Shown: positions 17,691-26,712 of the stretch, piece by piece
Layout: each line of letters begins with the position of its first letter
How positions within the stretch are numbered: the stretch's first letter is position 1
Assembly (NCBI GenBank): GCA_903850915.1
Contig: CAINMV010000023.1
Location: 1-64,000 of the forward strand
Reading direction: 5' to 3'
DNA: 64,000 bases
DNA from: an uncultured Bacteroidota bacterium
GTDB taxonomy: Bacteria > Bacteroidota > Bacteroidia > UKL13-3
Position numbers and translations under genes: made by a program
The notes under the pieces: generated by a model
The model's input: the letters and a program-made list of their open reading frames with translations, nothing else
Databases searched by the model: none
Told to the model about the DNA's origin: nothing

Positions 17691-18578
17691 TTATTTTAAC
17701 AAACTTTCAAAGTCTGCCTTTACTTTTAATCGAGTTAATTCACCTATACTCGCCAAGGGCTCCCTTACTATTTCTTCACATAAACCCATCATATTGAGAT
17801 AGGCTTTTACCCCACCTGGGCTGCCATCGGCAAACATGTTTTTTATTGTTTGTAATAATTTATAATGCAAAGGACGTGCCACATCAAACATACCATTTAT
17901 ACTTGCGCGAACCATACTAGAATAATCATTTGGATACGCATTGGCTACCACCGAAATAACACCAACCATACCCAATGCTATATATGGCAACGTAAATGGA
18001 TCGTCTCCACTTATCACCATGAAATCGTCTGGCTTAGATTTCAATATATCCATACATTGATCCAAGTTACCTGAAGCTTCCTTAATCCCAAATATATTGG
18101 GATGTGAAGCAAGCTTTAAGGTTGTTTCAGCTGTAATATTTGCGCCGGTGCGAGATGGCACATTATAAAGTAATATTGGTAATGGTGAGGCATCTGCAAC
18201 AGCGGAATAATGCTTAAAAATACCTTCTTGATTTGGCTTATTATAATACGGACAAACAGACAATATAGCGGAGAACCCATTAGTGTCTATAGATTGCAAT
18301 TGTGCAACTACCTCCTTGGTATTATTGCCTCCAACACCAAGCATTAATGGCACTCTATTATTGTTGGCATCAAGAACACATTTCATAATACCCGTTTTTT
18401 CTTCAGCAGTTAAGGTAACACTTTCGCCAGTAGTGCCCAACACCACAATATATTCGCAACCACCTGAAATAATATGACTCGTGACTTTAGATAAAGCAGC
18501 AAAGTCAACCGTTGAATCTGATTTAAATGGAGTTATAATGGCTACTCCTGTGCCGGTAAATTTTTTAATTAAACTCAT
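17691..18578 (-). CDS. dapA: 4-hydroxy-tetrahydrodipicolinate synthase
   Basis: Condenses pyruvate with aspartate semialdehyde at the first committed step of the diaminopimelate/lysine pathway. It is 295 residues, normal for DapA. The Schiff-base Lys 166 is in FGIKEASG, Tyr 138 in LLYNVPSRTG, and the Thr-Thr-Gly-Glu motif (LGTTGES) is at 48-53. I start at the ATG at 18578; the TTG at 18590 overlaps a TAnnTTTG promoter box. It appears to be the first gene of a five-gene run (dapA, MlaF-like ATPase, two lipoproteins, subtilase), an unusual partnership for a lysine gene. Confidence 0.96.
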   Translation of the reverse strand: MSLIKKFTGTGVAIITPFKSDSTVDFAALSKVTSHIISGGCEYIVVLGTTGESVTLTAEEKTGIMKCVLDANNNRVPLMLGVGGNNTKEVVAQLQSIDTNGFSAILSVCPYYNKPNQEGIFKHYSAVADASPLPILLYNVPSRTGANITAETTLKLASHPNIFGIKEASGNLDQCMDILKSKPDDFMVISGDDPFTLPYIALGMVGVISVVANAYPNDYSSMVRASINGMFDVARPLHYKLLQTIKNMFADGSPGGVKAYLNMMGLCEEIVREPLASIGELTRLKVKADFESLLK

Positions 18579-18587
18579 TGTTACTCG

Positions 18588-18595
18588 CAAAAGTA
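18588..18595 (-). promoter_or_regulatory. -7 box TACTTTTG of the dapA cluster
   Basis: Exact TAnnTTTG match on the minus strand, 9 bases before the dapA ATG. It would give a nearly leaderless transcript for the dapA-to-subtilase run. No -33 TTG is evident. Confidence 0.5.
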
Positions 18596-18725
18596 AGAAA
18601 AAGGAAGTTATTGAAATTAATAATGTTATGATTACGATAAATACAATTCTAACATGTCACTTTCGTAATCGTGATTAATAAACTTAAGTAACAAATACAA
18701 CTAAACAATGGTGTAAAACAGTTAA

Positions 18726-21700
18726 CTATCGCATTAATTGAAAAGAACCCTTTAGGAAAACCTCCCGTTCGGATTCTCGACGATAATATAGATTAGCTTG
18801 GAGTTCATAAATGTAGGTACCCATTGGAACAGCTTCACCTTGATATTTGCCATCCCAACTTTTGATTGTTGTATCACTCTTAAACAGCAAATTCCCCCAT
18901 CGATCATAAACAATTAGTGTGTAATTTTTTAAGCCAACACCCTTAGGTAATAATACATCATTGATGCCGTCATGATTGGGAGAAAAGGCATTCGGCATCC
19001 ATACTTTAGGTTCTGTATAAAGATAAACACGATTACTAACAGAAATAGCATTGTTACCCGTCAATTCGGCTGCTTCAACGAATAACACAAATTCTACATT
19101 TGAATCAGCAGGATTAACAGGAAAAGCAATAAAAGTATCCCTGGTTGCAAATACATTTTCAATACTATTATTTTCAGGGTGATAGCGATAAACATTATAG
19201 ATATCAACGCCGTTGAGCCAACTTTTATAACTGTTCCATTGCAGATGAATAAATCGAGAATCCTCCATATTTCCATTTAGCAACAAGGTGCTGTGTGCCA
19301 AGCTTTTCTGATTTAAAAAATTACATGAGTCAACCACAGAAATCTGATAATTATAAATTTCTGTTTGTGGATTCTTCTGATACATAAACGTATCTGTTAC
19401 TATAGTTGTATTAGCAAGTTTTGAGGATACCTTATAAAAGAGTGCTTTTGGATAACTCTTCCATTGCAACAATACCATACTATCGTTTGCCCATGTTGCT
19501 CGCACCACCTCGGCAGGCAGCAAGGAAGGTTTGTTTGGCTGGTTTACAATTACTTTTCGAACTAAAATACAGTTGTTGCGATCTTTTATTTTTACTGTAT
19601 AAATATCGGCTTTTAACTGACTAAAAACGGAGTCGGTGTTATATGCAGAGCCATTGAAGGAGTATAAATAAGGAGAAGATGCCCCACTAACTTGAACAAG
19701 CAATGAACCATCACTTCCGCCAAAGCAACTAACATCCTGTACAAGCGAATTAAATTTAAAGGAATCGGGCTGAATAATGGTAATCGTGGTATCACGAATA
19801 CAACCAAGCTTATCTTTAACGTTTACTTTATAGGTATTCGGAGAAAGTCCATAAAATTTCGATATCGAAGAAAATGCGTTGTTGTCGAGAGAGAATGTAA
19901 ATGGAGGTACACCTCCAATGGCCGCTATTTCTATGGTTCCATTACCAGCATTGTAGCATGTTACATTGGTTGCAATAGCTTTTACATAAATCTGAGGCGG
20001 TTGCGTTAGAGTAACAGTTGTATCTTTTATGCAATTAAATGTATCCCTTGTTTGCAATGTATAAGTGCCGATTGGCAAATTGCTGAACGAACTAATTGTA
20101 TCGAAAGGAGCGCCGTTTAAGGAATAACTGTAAGGCTTACTTCCCCCTTTAGTGAATACGCTAAGAGCACCATCATTAGAGTTGAAGCAAGACACATTTT
20201 TTACAGTAAAATAATTGGTCATTAAGGTTGACTGAAACACCGTTACCGCAGTGTCGTAGTTACAGCCTTTACTATCGCGTATATAATATTTATAAATTCC
20301 TGCAACTAAATTACTGAATGTAAAAGTTGTATTATAATTAACTCCATCTATCGAACATTGATAGGGGGGAGTGCCACCACTAGGGAAGATAGTCACCTTT
20401 CCGTCATTTCCATTGTAGCATGTAATGTTCTTAACTGTAGCATTTGTTATTATTTTAGGTGGCTCTGTTATTGAAAAGAAAGTGTCGAACACACAATTTT
20501 TATTGTCTTTAACATGCATCAAATAAACACCTGATTTAAGATTACCAAATGTCGAGTCTAACTTAAAAACACCTGTATCGATTGCATAAATATAAGGTGG
20601 CGAGCCACCTTGCATTCTAACAGTAATATTGCCTTGCGACGCACGGTAACAGATATTATTAGTGATAAGATGTGTTGAAACCATCCGAGGACTTTGGCTA
20701 ACAGCCACTAAAGTGTCGAAGGTGCAGTTGTTGGAATCTTTAACTGTAATTTTGTAAATTCCAGCTATTAAGCCATAATGAAAAGTGGACAGAGTAAATG
20801 ATCCCAGGTTAAGCTGATATCGATAAGGAGGAGTGCCGCCAACACCATTAGTTTGCAATTCACCATCATTACCATTAAAACAACTCACAGTTTTCAAAAC
20901 CGCAACATTCATTCTAAGATACGTAGGTTGAGTTAAAACAACCACGGTATCATATAAACAGCCACCAGCATCTTTAATATGAAGTGTATAAATACCCGCC
21001 ACTTTTTTCTTAAAAACCCCATTAGTTGAAAAGGTATCAGTACCTATTGCATACTTATAAGGAGGCATCCCACCGATTGCGCCAATATTAATTTCGCCAC
21101 TAGAATCTGAATAACATAATGCATGTTTAAGAATTACCCGAAAGGCCAATTTTGCAGGCTGGGCAAGAACTCCAAAGGTATCTATACGGCACCCTCGCAA
21201 GTCTTTTATGGAAAACGAATAGCTACCGGCTGCTATATTAACAAATGAATCAAGCGTACTAAAAACCCCGTTATTGAATGAATATGTATAAGGGGCAACG
21301 CCACCATTAGCTATAATTTTTATCATTCCATTGGTATTTCCGAAACAAGAGATAGACTTAAAAGTGAACGAGGCGCTCAACCTTGGAGGACTAGCGATAG
21401 TGATGATCGTGTCGCGTGTACAATTATTGCCATCTTTTATTCGAATACTATAATTCCCAATGGGAAGTGTATCAAAAACCGTTTTTGAAGTAAATGCGCC
21501 TCCATTGTATGAGAATAGATAGGGTAGCGTCCCTCCAAAAGGTGTTAATGTAAACTTCCCATCCGATGAATTCCAGCATGTGGTGTTCAGCTTATTGATA
21601 TTAAAATTAACCGGAAAAGGCTGCGTGAGAGTTACCGTTGTATCTTTTATACACTGATTATAATCTCTAATGCGTAATGTATAAACCCCAGCTGCTAATG

Positions 21701-24002
21701 ATGAAAATGTATTATTCGTGGATAATGCTCCACCATTTATTGAAAATAGATACGGAGGAATACCCCCAAAACCATTAATTTTAATGACTCCGGTATTACT
21801 TCCATTGCAAAGCAAGTGGGTTAAGTTAGGGCCAAATTGAATGGGTGGTGGTTGTCCTATTGGCAGAACTGTATCCACAACACATCCTCTTCCGTCCTTG
21901 ATTGAAACCGTCATTGTTCCAGCACCAAGTCCGGTTCTTGTGTTTACGCTACTAAATGCACTTCCACCAAAAGAGAAGGTATATGGTGATACACCACCAA
22001 AACCATTGATGATAATAGAGGCCGTGTTGGTATTGTAGCAGCTAGCATTAACAACATAGCCATTTACATAAAGATGAGCCAAGGCATTTACACGCACCGA
22101 AGAGTCAATTCCACAATTGAAGGTATCTCGAATCGAAATCCAATAGTTGCCTTCATTTAGTCCGCCAAAAGTTGGATTATTTGAAAATCCACCAAAATTT
22201 TTTGAATATCGATATGGAGGATTTCCACCGCTGGCATTTACTGTGATACTTCCATCAGGGTTCCCTCCTGTGCATCCGGATGCCTTAACCACCGTAAAAC
22301 CTACACTTAATTTTAAACTTGTAAATGGAGCAGAAAAAGTAGTGTCGTAAACGCACCCAGTGCTATTTTTTATTGAAATGGTATGTGTACCTCCTTTTAC
22401 ATTAAGAAAAAAAGTATCTGTTTTATAACTTCCAGTGTCCATCTTGAACTGATAAGGACCATTAAAATTGCTTACCTGCATTACTATTGCTCCGATGCTG
22501 TCCACGCCACAAACATTTCGTTTTATAACATTAATAGTAGGACGTTGTATCGTAATTAACGAATCGAACTCACAACCAACAGCATCCTTCACCTTAACAT
22601 GGTAACTACCATAATATAAATTATCGAAAATATTGACATTGCTATAACTGTTATTCGCAAATTTATATTGTATATTACCTTGTCCGCCAGAACCTAAAAC
22701 CTTAAGATGGCCCTGCCCTTGAGCAAAACAACCATATGCAGAGGTGCTGTCGATAAAAACCTTTTCACTGTAAATATTAAAAAACAAAGAATCAAAATAA
22801 CAATTTGTGGTGTCGGTCATGCGCTGACATATAAAACTACCTGTTCGTGTTACTTTAAGAAACCTTGTGCGAGCTCCATTATTCCAACGATAGCTAATAG
22901 CACCGGTACCACCATCGAGTAACATATAATTAGAAGCACAACGAATGGTATCAATAATAACATTTTGATTAATGGTAGTAGAAGTTCCTTTTACATTAAC
23001 ATAAACAGAATCAGTTGCCACAACCAAAGCGGAGGGCGAACCGCAAGATGAATCAACAGATAATTGAGCACGGTACCACTGAGAAAAAGTAGGGCATACC
23101 GTTTGAGTTAAACCGCTGCCAATGATTGATGACCCACTGAACCAACGTAATGAATAATTTCTATTTACCCCGGATGGAGAATACCTTCTGGCATCATTTA
23201 ACGTAGACCATTGGGAATTATTACGGCCTGAAGTGGCATAAGCAAAGGTTCCATTTTGATCTTGAACCCCTTGAATAGCTAGCCCACCGTTCCAACCAGA
23301 ACACATCGTTTTCTTTTTAATGTAGACATCAATAATGTTCGTTGTTTCATAGAGTGCTATCTTCATATCAAGTTCATTTGCCGGATAATTGCATGTTCCT
23401 CCATTATACGCACAGTGATTAAATTTCACAATAAAAACACGAAACGGAGCAGCACCAATAGTTTGAACTGTTATAGATCCATTTAATGGAACGAAAACAT
23501 CCATACAACACCCCATAATAACATTTAAGAAATCGGAATTGGAAGGATTCGGAATTGGAAGGTATGAAACCAAGTTATAGCCACAGGGGTTTGTAGCACG
23601 GGAGGTATCAAATGAAATATATCCATTATCAGAAAGCATACATTTAGAATACGAATTCCCGAAAAAACAGAAACTAAACCCTAGATTTATTTTGTCGGAA
23701 TATAAGTTATCGGGATACATGTAATTACTAGGTATCGTCCCTAATCCTTCGCAGGGAAGACTATCTAGAAAAGGGATACTTGTAATGGTATAAGAAGTGG
23801 CAGCTTTTAAGTCTGGTATTTTTGCGAACAAATCCAAACACGAGCCCTTACAAATTACCGTGTCGTTTTTCTTCTGATTAAGAGAATCCGGAATTGTTCG
23901 AAACTTAACTATACTGCATGATTGAGACCTACTAATGGAAAACCAAAATATAGCTACAAATAAAAATAATATTTTGAGATACTTAGTAAACTTCAAGCCC
24001 AT
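18726..24002 (-). CDS. Giant SprB-repeat adhesin with T9SS type B sorting domain
   Basis: Cell-surface protein of 1758 residues, likely exported by the T9SS and anchored or displayed as an adhesin. A signal peptide (about 1-27) precedes an N-terminal region with many cysteines (to about 420). From about 425 to 1490 lie 14 tandem SprB-like modules of about 76 residues, each with a Cys-N-x-x-D/N-G opening, a GGxPPYxYS core, a GxYxLxIKDxxxC stretch and a closing DTTVTLTQP. The C-terminus carries WMPNAFSPNHDGINDVL, the gliding-motility-associated (CHU_C, type B) signature. The SprB repeat is named after the Flavobacterium gliding adhesin; gliding is not proven by this. Confidence 0.93.
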   Translation of the reverse strand: MGLKFTKYLKILFLFVAIFWFSISRSQSCSIVKFRTIPDSLNQKKNDTVICKGSCLDLFAKIPDLKAATSYTITSIPFLDSLPCEGLGTIPSNYMYPDNLYSDKINLGFSFCFFGNSYSKCMLSDNGYISFDTSRATNPCGYNLVSYLPIPNPSNSDFLNVIMGCCMDVFVPLNGSITVQTIGAAPFRVFIVKFNHCAYNGGTCNYPANELDMKIALYETTNIIDVYIKKKTMCSGWNGGLAIQGVQDQNGTFAYATSGRNNSQWSTLNDARRYSPSGVNRNYSLRWFSGSSIIGSGLTQTVCPTFSQWYRAQLSVDSSCGSPSALVVATDSVYVNVKGTSTTINQNVIIDTIRCASNYMLLDGGTGAISYRWNNGARTRFLKVTRTGSFICQRMTDTTNCYFDSLFFNIYSEKVFIDSTSAYGCFAQGQGHLKVLGSGGQGNIQYKFANNSYSNVNIFDNLYYGSYHVKVKDAVGCEFDSLITIQRPTINVIKRNVCGVDSIGAIVMQVSNFNGPYQFKMDTGSYKTDTFFLNVKGGTHTISIKNSTGCVYDTTFSAPFTSLKLSVGFTVVKASGCTGGNPDGSITVNASGGNPPYRYSKNFGGFSNNPTFGGLNEGNYWISIRDTFNCGIDSSVRVNALAHLYVNGYVVNASCYNTNTASIIINGFGGVSPYTFSFGGSAFSSVNTRTGLGAGTMTVSIKDGRGCVVDTVLPIGQPPPIQFGPNLTHLLCNGSNTGVIKINGFGGIPPYLFSINGGALSTNNTFSSLAAGVYTLRIRDYNQCIKDTTVTLTQPFPVNFNINKLNTTCWNSSDGKFTLTPFGGTLPYLFSYNGGAFTSKTVFDTLPIGNYSIRIKDGNNCTRDTIITIASPPRLSASFTFKSISCFGNTNGMIKIIANGGVAPYTYSFNNGVFSTLDSFVNIAAGSYSFSIKDLRGCRIDTFGVLAQPAKLAFRVILKHALCYSDSSGEINIGAIGGMPPYKYAIGTDTFSTNGVFKKKVAGIYTLHIKDAGGCLYDTVVVLTQPTYLRMNVAVLKTVSCFNGNDGELQTNGVGGTPPYRYQLNLGSFTLSTFHYGLIAGIYKITVKDSNNCTFDTLVAVSQSPRMVSTHLITNNICYRASQGNITVRMQGGSPPYIYAIDTGVFKLDSTFGNLKSGVYLMHVKDNKNCVFDTFFSITEPPKIITNATVKNITCYNGNDGKVTIFPSGGTPPYQCSIDGVNYNTTFTFSNLVAGIYKYYIRDSKGCNYDTAVTVFQSTLMTNYFTVKNVSCFNSNDGALSVFTKGGSKPYSYSLNGAPFDTISSFSNLPIGTYTLQTRDTFNCIKDTTVTLTQPPQIYVKAIATNVTCYNAGNGTIEIAAIGGVPPFTFSLDNNAFSSISKFYGLSPNTYKVNVKDKLGCIRDTTITIIQPDSFKFNSLVQDVSCFGGSDGSLLVQVSGASSPYLYSFNGSAYNTDSVFSQLKADIYTVKIKDRNNCILVRKVIVNQPNKPSLLPAEVVRATWANDSMVLLQWKSYPKALFYKVSSKLANTTIVTDTFMYQKNPQTEIYNYQISVVDSCNFLNQKSLAHSTLLLNGNMEDSRFIHLQWNSYKSWLNGVDIYNVYRYHPENNSIENVFATRDTFIAFPVNPADSNVEFVLFVEAAELTGNNAISVSNRVYLYTEPKVWMPNAFSPNHDGINDVLLPKGVGLKNYTLIVYDRWGNLLFKSDTTIKSWDGKYQGEAVPMGTYIYELQANLYYRRESEREVFLKGSFQLMR
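19535..22760 (-). repeat. 14 tandem SprB-like repeats (coding)
   Basis: About 76-codon units within the adhesin gene, running from the YGCFAQG module at the 5' end to the VSCFGGSDG module at the 3' end. Each opens at a cysteine and closes with a Gln-Pro (or Gln-Ser, Glu-Pro). Units 5-14 are the most regular; units 1-2 are the most divergent. Identity between units is moderate at the protein level, and I see no long exact DNA repeats. Confidence 0.85.
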
Positions 24003-24025
24003 ACAATAGTACTTTTCCTAATTTC

Positions 24026-24033
24026 CAAAACTA
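24026..24033 (-). promoter_or_regulatory. -7 box TAGTTTTG of the adhesin gene
   Basis: TAnnTTTG match on the minus strand, 23 bases before the ATG at 24002. No TTG -33 element at the expected distance. Confidence 0.45.
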
Positions 24034-24147
24034 ATAAAAGAATTAAAAAAAACACTACGAAGGACGAAAAAATTACAATTTAGATGGTTTACTATTCTCA
24101 AAAAAGAAAGTAAAAAAGTTCATTTCCATCAATAGCACTTGAAACCT

Positions 24148-24155
24148 TACCTTTG
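24148..24155 (+). promoter_or_regulatory. -7 box TACCTTTG of the methyltransferase gene
   Basis: Exact TAnnTTTG match. The box ends 6 bases before the ATG at 24162, and an in-frame TTG (24153) lies inside it, so the ATG is the real start. The mRNA would be leaderless or nearly so. Confidence 0.6.
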
Positions 24156-24161
24156 CAAAGT

Positions 24162-25034
24162 ATGGAACTACTTACACCACTTCATTTTAAGAACTACGAG
24201 TTACTTGATTGCGGCAACTTCCAAAAGCTAGAGCGATTTGGCGATTTTATTACTGCAAGGCCTGAACCACAGGCCGTTTGGCAAAAAAAATGGAGTGATG
24301 CTGAATGGAAAAGCAAAGCGCATGCTATTTTTGAGCAACGAGGAAGCCATCAAGGGGAGTGGATTACAAAAAAAGATATGCCTGACAATTGGAAAATAAA
24401 TTACAATTATAATGGCCTCAACATTAACTTAAAACTTGCGCTAACCCAATTTAAGCATATTGGAATTTTCCCAGAACAAGCGGCCAATTGGGACTATATT
24501 TTTGAATGCGTAAAAACGTTAAAAGCACATACACCGAAGGTTTTGAACTTATTTGCTTATACCGGCGGAGCTACATTAGCCGCTAAGGCTGCGGGTGCAG
24601 ACGTGGTGCACGTAGACAGTATAAAACAGGTAATTAACTGGGCCAACGAAAACATGGAGATGAGTAATTTAAATGATGTTAGGTGGACTTTGGAAGATGC
24701 TGGTAAATATGTGCAACGAGAGGTACGACGTCTTAAAAAATACCAAGGCATAATGCTTGATCCGCCGGCTTATGGATTAGGTACAAAAGGAGAAAGATGG
24801 AAACTAGAAGACATGATTGATGGACTATTGGCAGATTGCAAGAAAATTCTTGACCCTGAAGACCATTTCTTTATACTAAATACCTATTCACTCGGATTCT
24901 CTTCATTAATCATCGAAAATTTATTAAGCTATCATTTCCCTAAAGCAGGCAACCTAAAATTTGGTGAGTTATATTTACATGCAAGCACCGGAAGTAAACT
25001 ACCATTGGGCGTATTTGGTAGATTTAAGAGCTAG
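24162..25034 (+). CDS. Class I SAM-dependent (rRNA) methyltransferase, RlmI/RlmK-like
   Basis: Predicted RNA methyltransferase of 290 residues. The SAM-binding Rossmann fold shows motif I as VLNLFAYTGGATLAAKAAG, the acidic ribose-binding residue in VVHVDSIKQ, and a motif IV of the form MLDPPAYG. The N-terminal segment (DFITARPEPQAVWQ) is typical of the COG1092 family whose members modify 23S rRNA. The N-terminal PUA domain of E. coli RlmI is missing, so this is the short form and the target base is unknown. It is monocistronic, with a promoter box directly before the ATG. Confidence 0.85.
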   Translation: MELLTPLHFKNYELLDCGNFQKLERFGDFITARPEPQAVWQKKWSDAEWKSKAHAIFEQRGSHQGEWITKKDMPDNWKINYNYNGLNINLKLALTQFKHIGIFPEQAANWDYIFECVKTLKAHTPKVLNLFAYTGGATLAAKAAGADVVHVDSIKQVINWANENMEMSNLNDVRWTLEDAGKYVQREVRRLKKYQGIMLDPPAYGLGTKGERWKLEDMIDGLLADCKKILDPEDHFFILNTYSLGFSSLIIENLLSYHFPKAGNLKFGELYLHASTGSKLPLGVFGRFKS

Positions 25035-25084
25035 AATCAATCTCACTTTTTAAATAGAACTTTATTAGAATTTAGAAAAAGTAA

Positions 25085-25106
25085 AAAGCGGACCAAAGTC
25101 CGCTTT
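25085..25106 (-). terminator. Intrinsic terminator of the GIN-domain gene
   Basis: Perfect 9-bp stem AAAGCGGAC/GTCCGCTTT around a 4-base loop. Read on the minus strand it is followed by TTACTTTTTC, so it should end the gene that stops at 25140. It can also act as a hairpin end for the plus-strand methyltransferase gene. Confidence 0.75.
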
Positions 25107-25139
25107 CGAGTCAAAGATTATATGAAGAAGAATTTGCAG

Positions 25140-26534
25140 TTAAAATAAATCAAGAATATTCACCCCAACTGCAATAGGGTGAACTTCGGGTCCTTGATTT
25201 TTTTTGAACAAGCTTGTAATACTATACAACGCCCAAAAGTTTGCTTTTTTATATTTAAGACGCACCATGGCGTCGAATCGAGTCTTTTCTAAATTGTAAT
25301 CATCGAACGTTTTTTCGATATGGCTTCCTCCCTTTCCATCGGTACTGGTTTTAATCATAGCACCCAAACGAATTCCCGTTATTATGCCAACTGCCACATG
25401 CAATGCCTTGTTTTCCTTTTCATGGGTATTAAAACCAATTAAAATTGGCACGTTAAAATAAGACACACGTAATTTATTGGAATTTAACTTTACCGTAGAA
25501 TCATAGACTGCAGTAAGCGTTGACTGGTTAGATTGAAATACATAAGGCGAGGTGAATTTAAAATTGCTCCAACTAAAACCAGCACCCACCATGGCTATAA
25601 CAAAACGTTTATAAAGCTGCACATCCTTTTCAAAAAGATTTAGATTAATTTGCATTGAGGTAGGATTGCTCATCTCCAAATAACTATACCCTATTGGCGA
25701 CTTCAACAACATGGATGAATTCATTAATCCATTAATACCCAAGTCTAACCCTGTCCAATTAAATCCAGCATCCTTAGATATATTACATGAAGGACTTAGA
25801 AACTGATTATTTTTAGCTAAAGTATCATCCTGTAACTCCATCTGAGTTTCTAACTTAGTTGTTGTGTCGAGGTTAATATTATTATCTAGCACCTTACCTA
25901 CACCATAAATTGAGGAGACGTAGGTTTCTGGAATATGAGTCAAGTAAATTTTTGAGGAGCCACGAGCCTCAACCTTTAACTCCGAATTTACTTTGTTAAG
26001 AGAACAAACAGATGCGCCATTGGATGCAACCTCGCACCTTTCAAATTCACATTTATTTGCCGTTACCTTGGAGGCACCATCAATAATAATATCGCCTTGC
26101 GCTGCCTTTCCAATTAATTCAACTTGTGCGGCACCACCGACTTCTAAAGCAAGGAAAGCGGCTTCGATTTTTAAAACACCTTTGGATGATCCTTTAAATT
26201 CAGCTTTTAAAGCATCACAAGCCAACGATTGGTCACAAAAAACATACGTTTCACCCGATACATTCAACCCTTTCAAGCTTTTTATTTGAACATTAGCAAT
26301 CGCATTTCTTGAAATTCCACCTTCGATATGTAAAGTATTATTGTAAACTTCAAATATAACCCTATTGGCATTCTCTGATTTTGAATCTGCTGCGAATGTA
26401 TATTTACAGCTATCTCCTTGTTTAATATTCAACGTGATATTGCCTGCGCATGTAATCCGATTAAAGTCGGATTGGGCCAAGCCAATAGAATATGCAAAGA
26501 GAAGAAAACAAGAAAAATGAACAGCAAATTTCAT
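25140..26534 (-). CDS. GIN-domain (DUF2807-like) protein fused to an outer-membrane beta-barrel
   Basis: Exported protein of 464 residues with a signal peptide ending near GLAQS. Residues about 24-225 match the head GIN / DUF2807 pattern: a right-handed beta-solenoid-like run with FNRITCAGNITLNIKQG, an NVSGETYV turn, and repeated short strands rich in Gly, Ala and Ser (GASKVTANK, GSSKIYL). Residues about 250-464 look like a small outer-membrane beta-barrel, with alternating hydrophobic strands and a C-terminal Phe. DUF2807 proteins are usually stand-alone, so the fusion is notable. The function is unknown; a surface-exposed solenoid on a barrel anchor is my inference. Confidence 0.75.
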   Translation of the reverse strand: MKFAVHFSCFLLFAYSIGLAQSDFNRITCAGNITLNIKQGDSCKYTFAADSKSENANRVIFEVYNNTLHIEGGISRNAIANVQIKSLKGLNVSGETYVFCDQSLACDALKAEFKGSSKGVLKIEAAFLALEVGGAAQVELIGKAAQGDIIIDGASKVTANKCEFERCEVASNGASVCSLNKVNSELKVEARGSSKIYLTHIPETYVSSIYGVGKVLDNNINLDTTTKLETQMELQDDTLAKNNQFLSPSCNISKDAGFNWTGLDLGINGLMNSSMLLKSPIGYSYLEMSNPTSMQINLNLFEKDVQLYKRFVIAMVGAGFSWSNFKFTSPYVFQSNQSTLTAVYDSTVKLNSNKLRVSYFNVPILIGFNTHEKENKALHVAVGIITGIRLGAMIKTSTDGKGGSHIEKTFDDYNLEKTRFDAMVRLKYKKANFWALYSITSLFKKNQGPEVHPIAVGVNILDLF

Positions 26535-26712
26535 ATTTAGATTATGATGTATGTTTGTTATTACGATAAGCCACCGCGAAAGTTACAATAGAGAGAAATA
26601 TTCGTTATTAATATAACAGAATTAAATTGATATTTTTATCATATCCTTGATTAGACAATAAAACGTAGGTATTTTATTGAGGATATTAGAACCAAAAAAG
26701 TCGATAAACGGA

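Noticed and set aside
19535..22760. Tandem repeat array considered as CRISPR or minisatellite
   Set aside because: Units are about 228 bases, in one reading frame, and conserved at protein rather than DNA level; there are no short identical repeats with unique spacers.
24148..24161. TTG at 24153 as start of the methyltransferase
   Set aside because: The TTG is part of the TACCTTTG promoter box; the ATG at 24162 is better placed.
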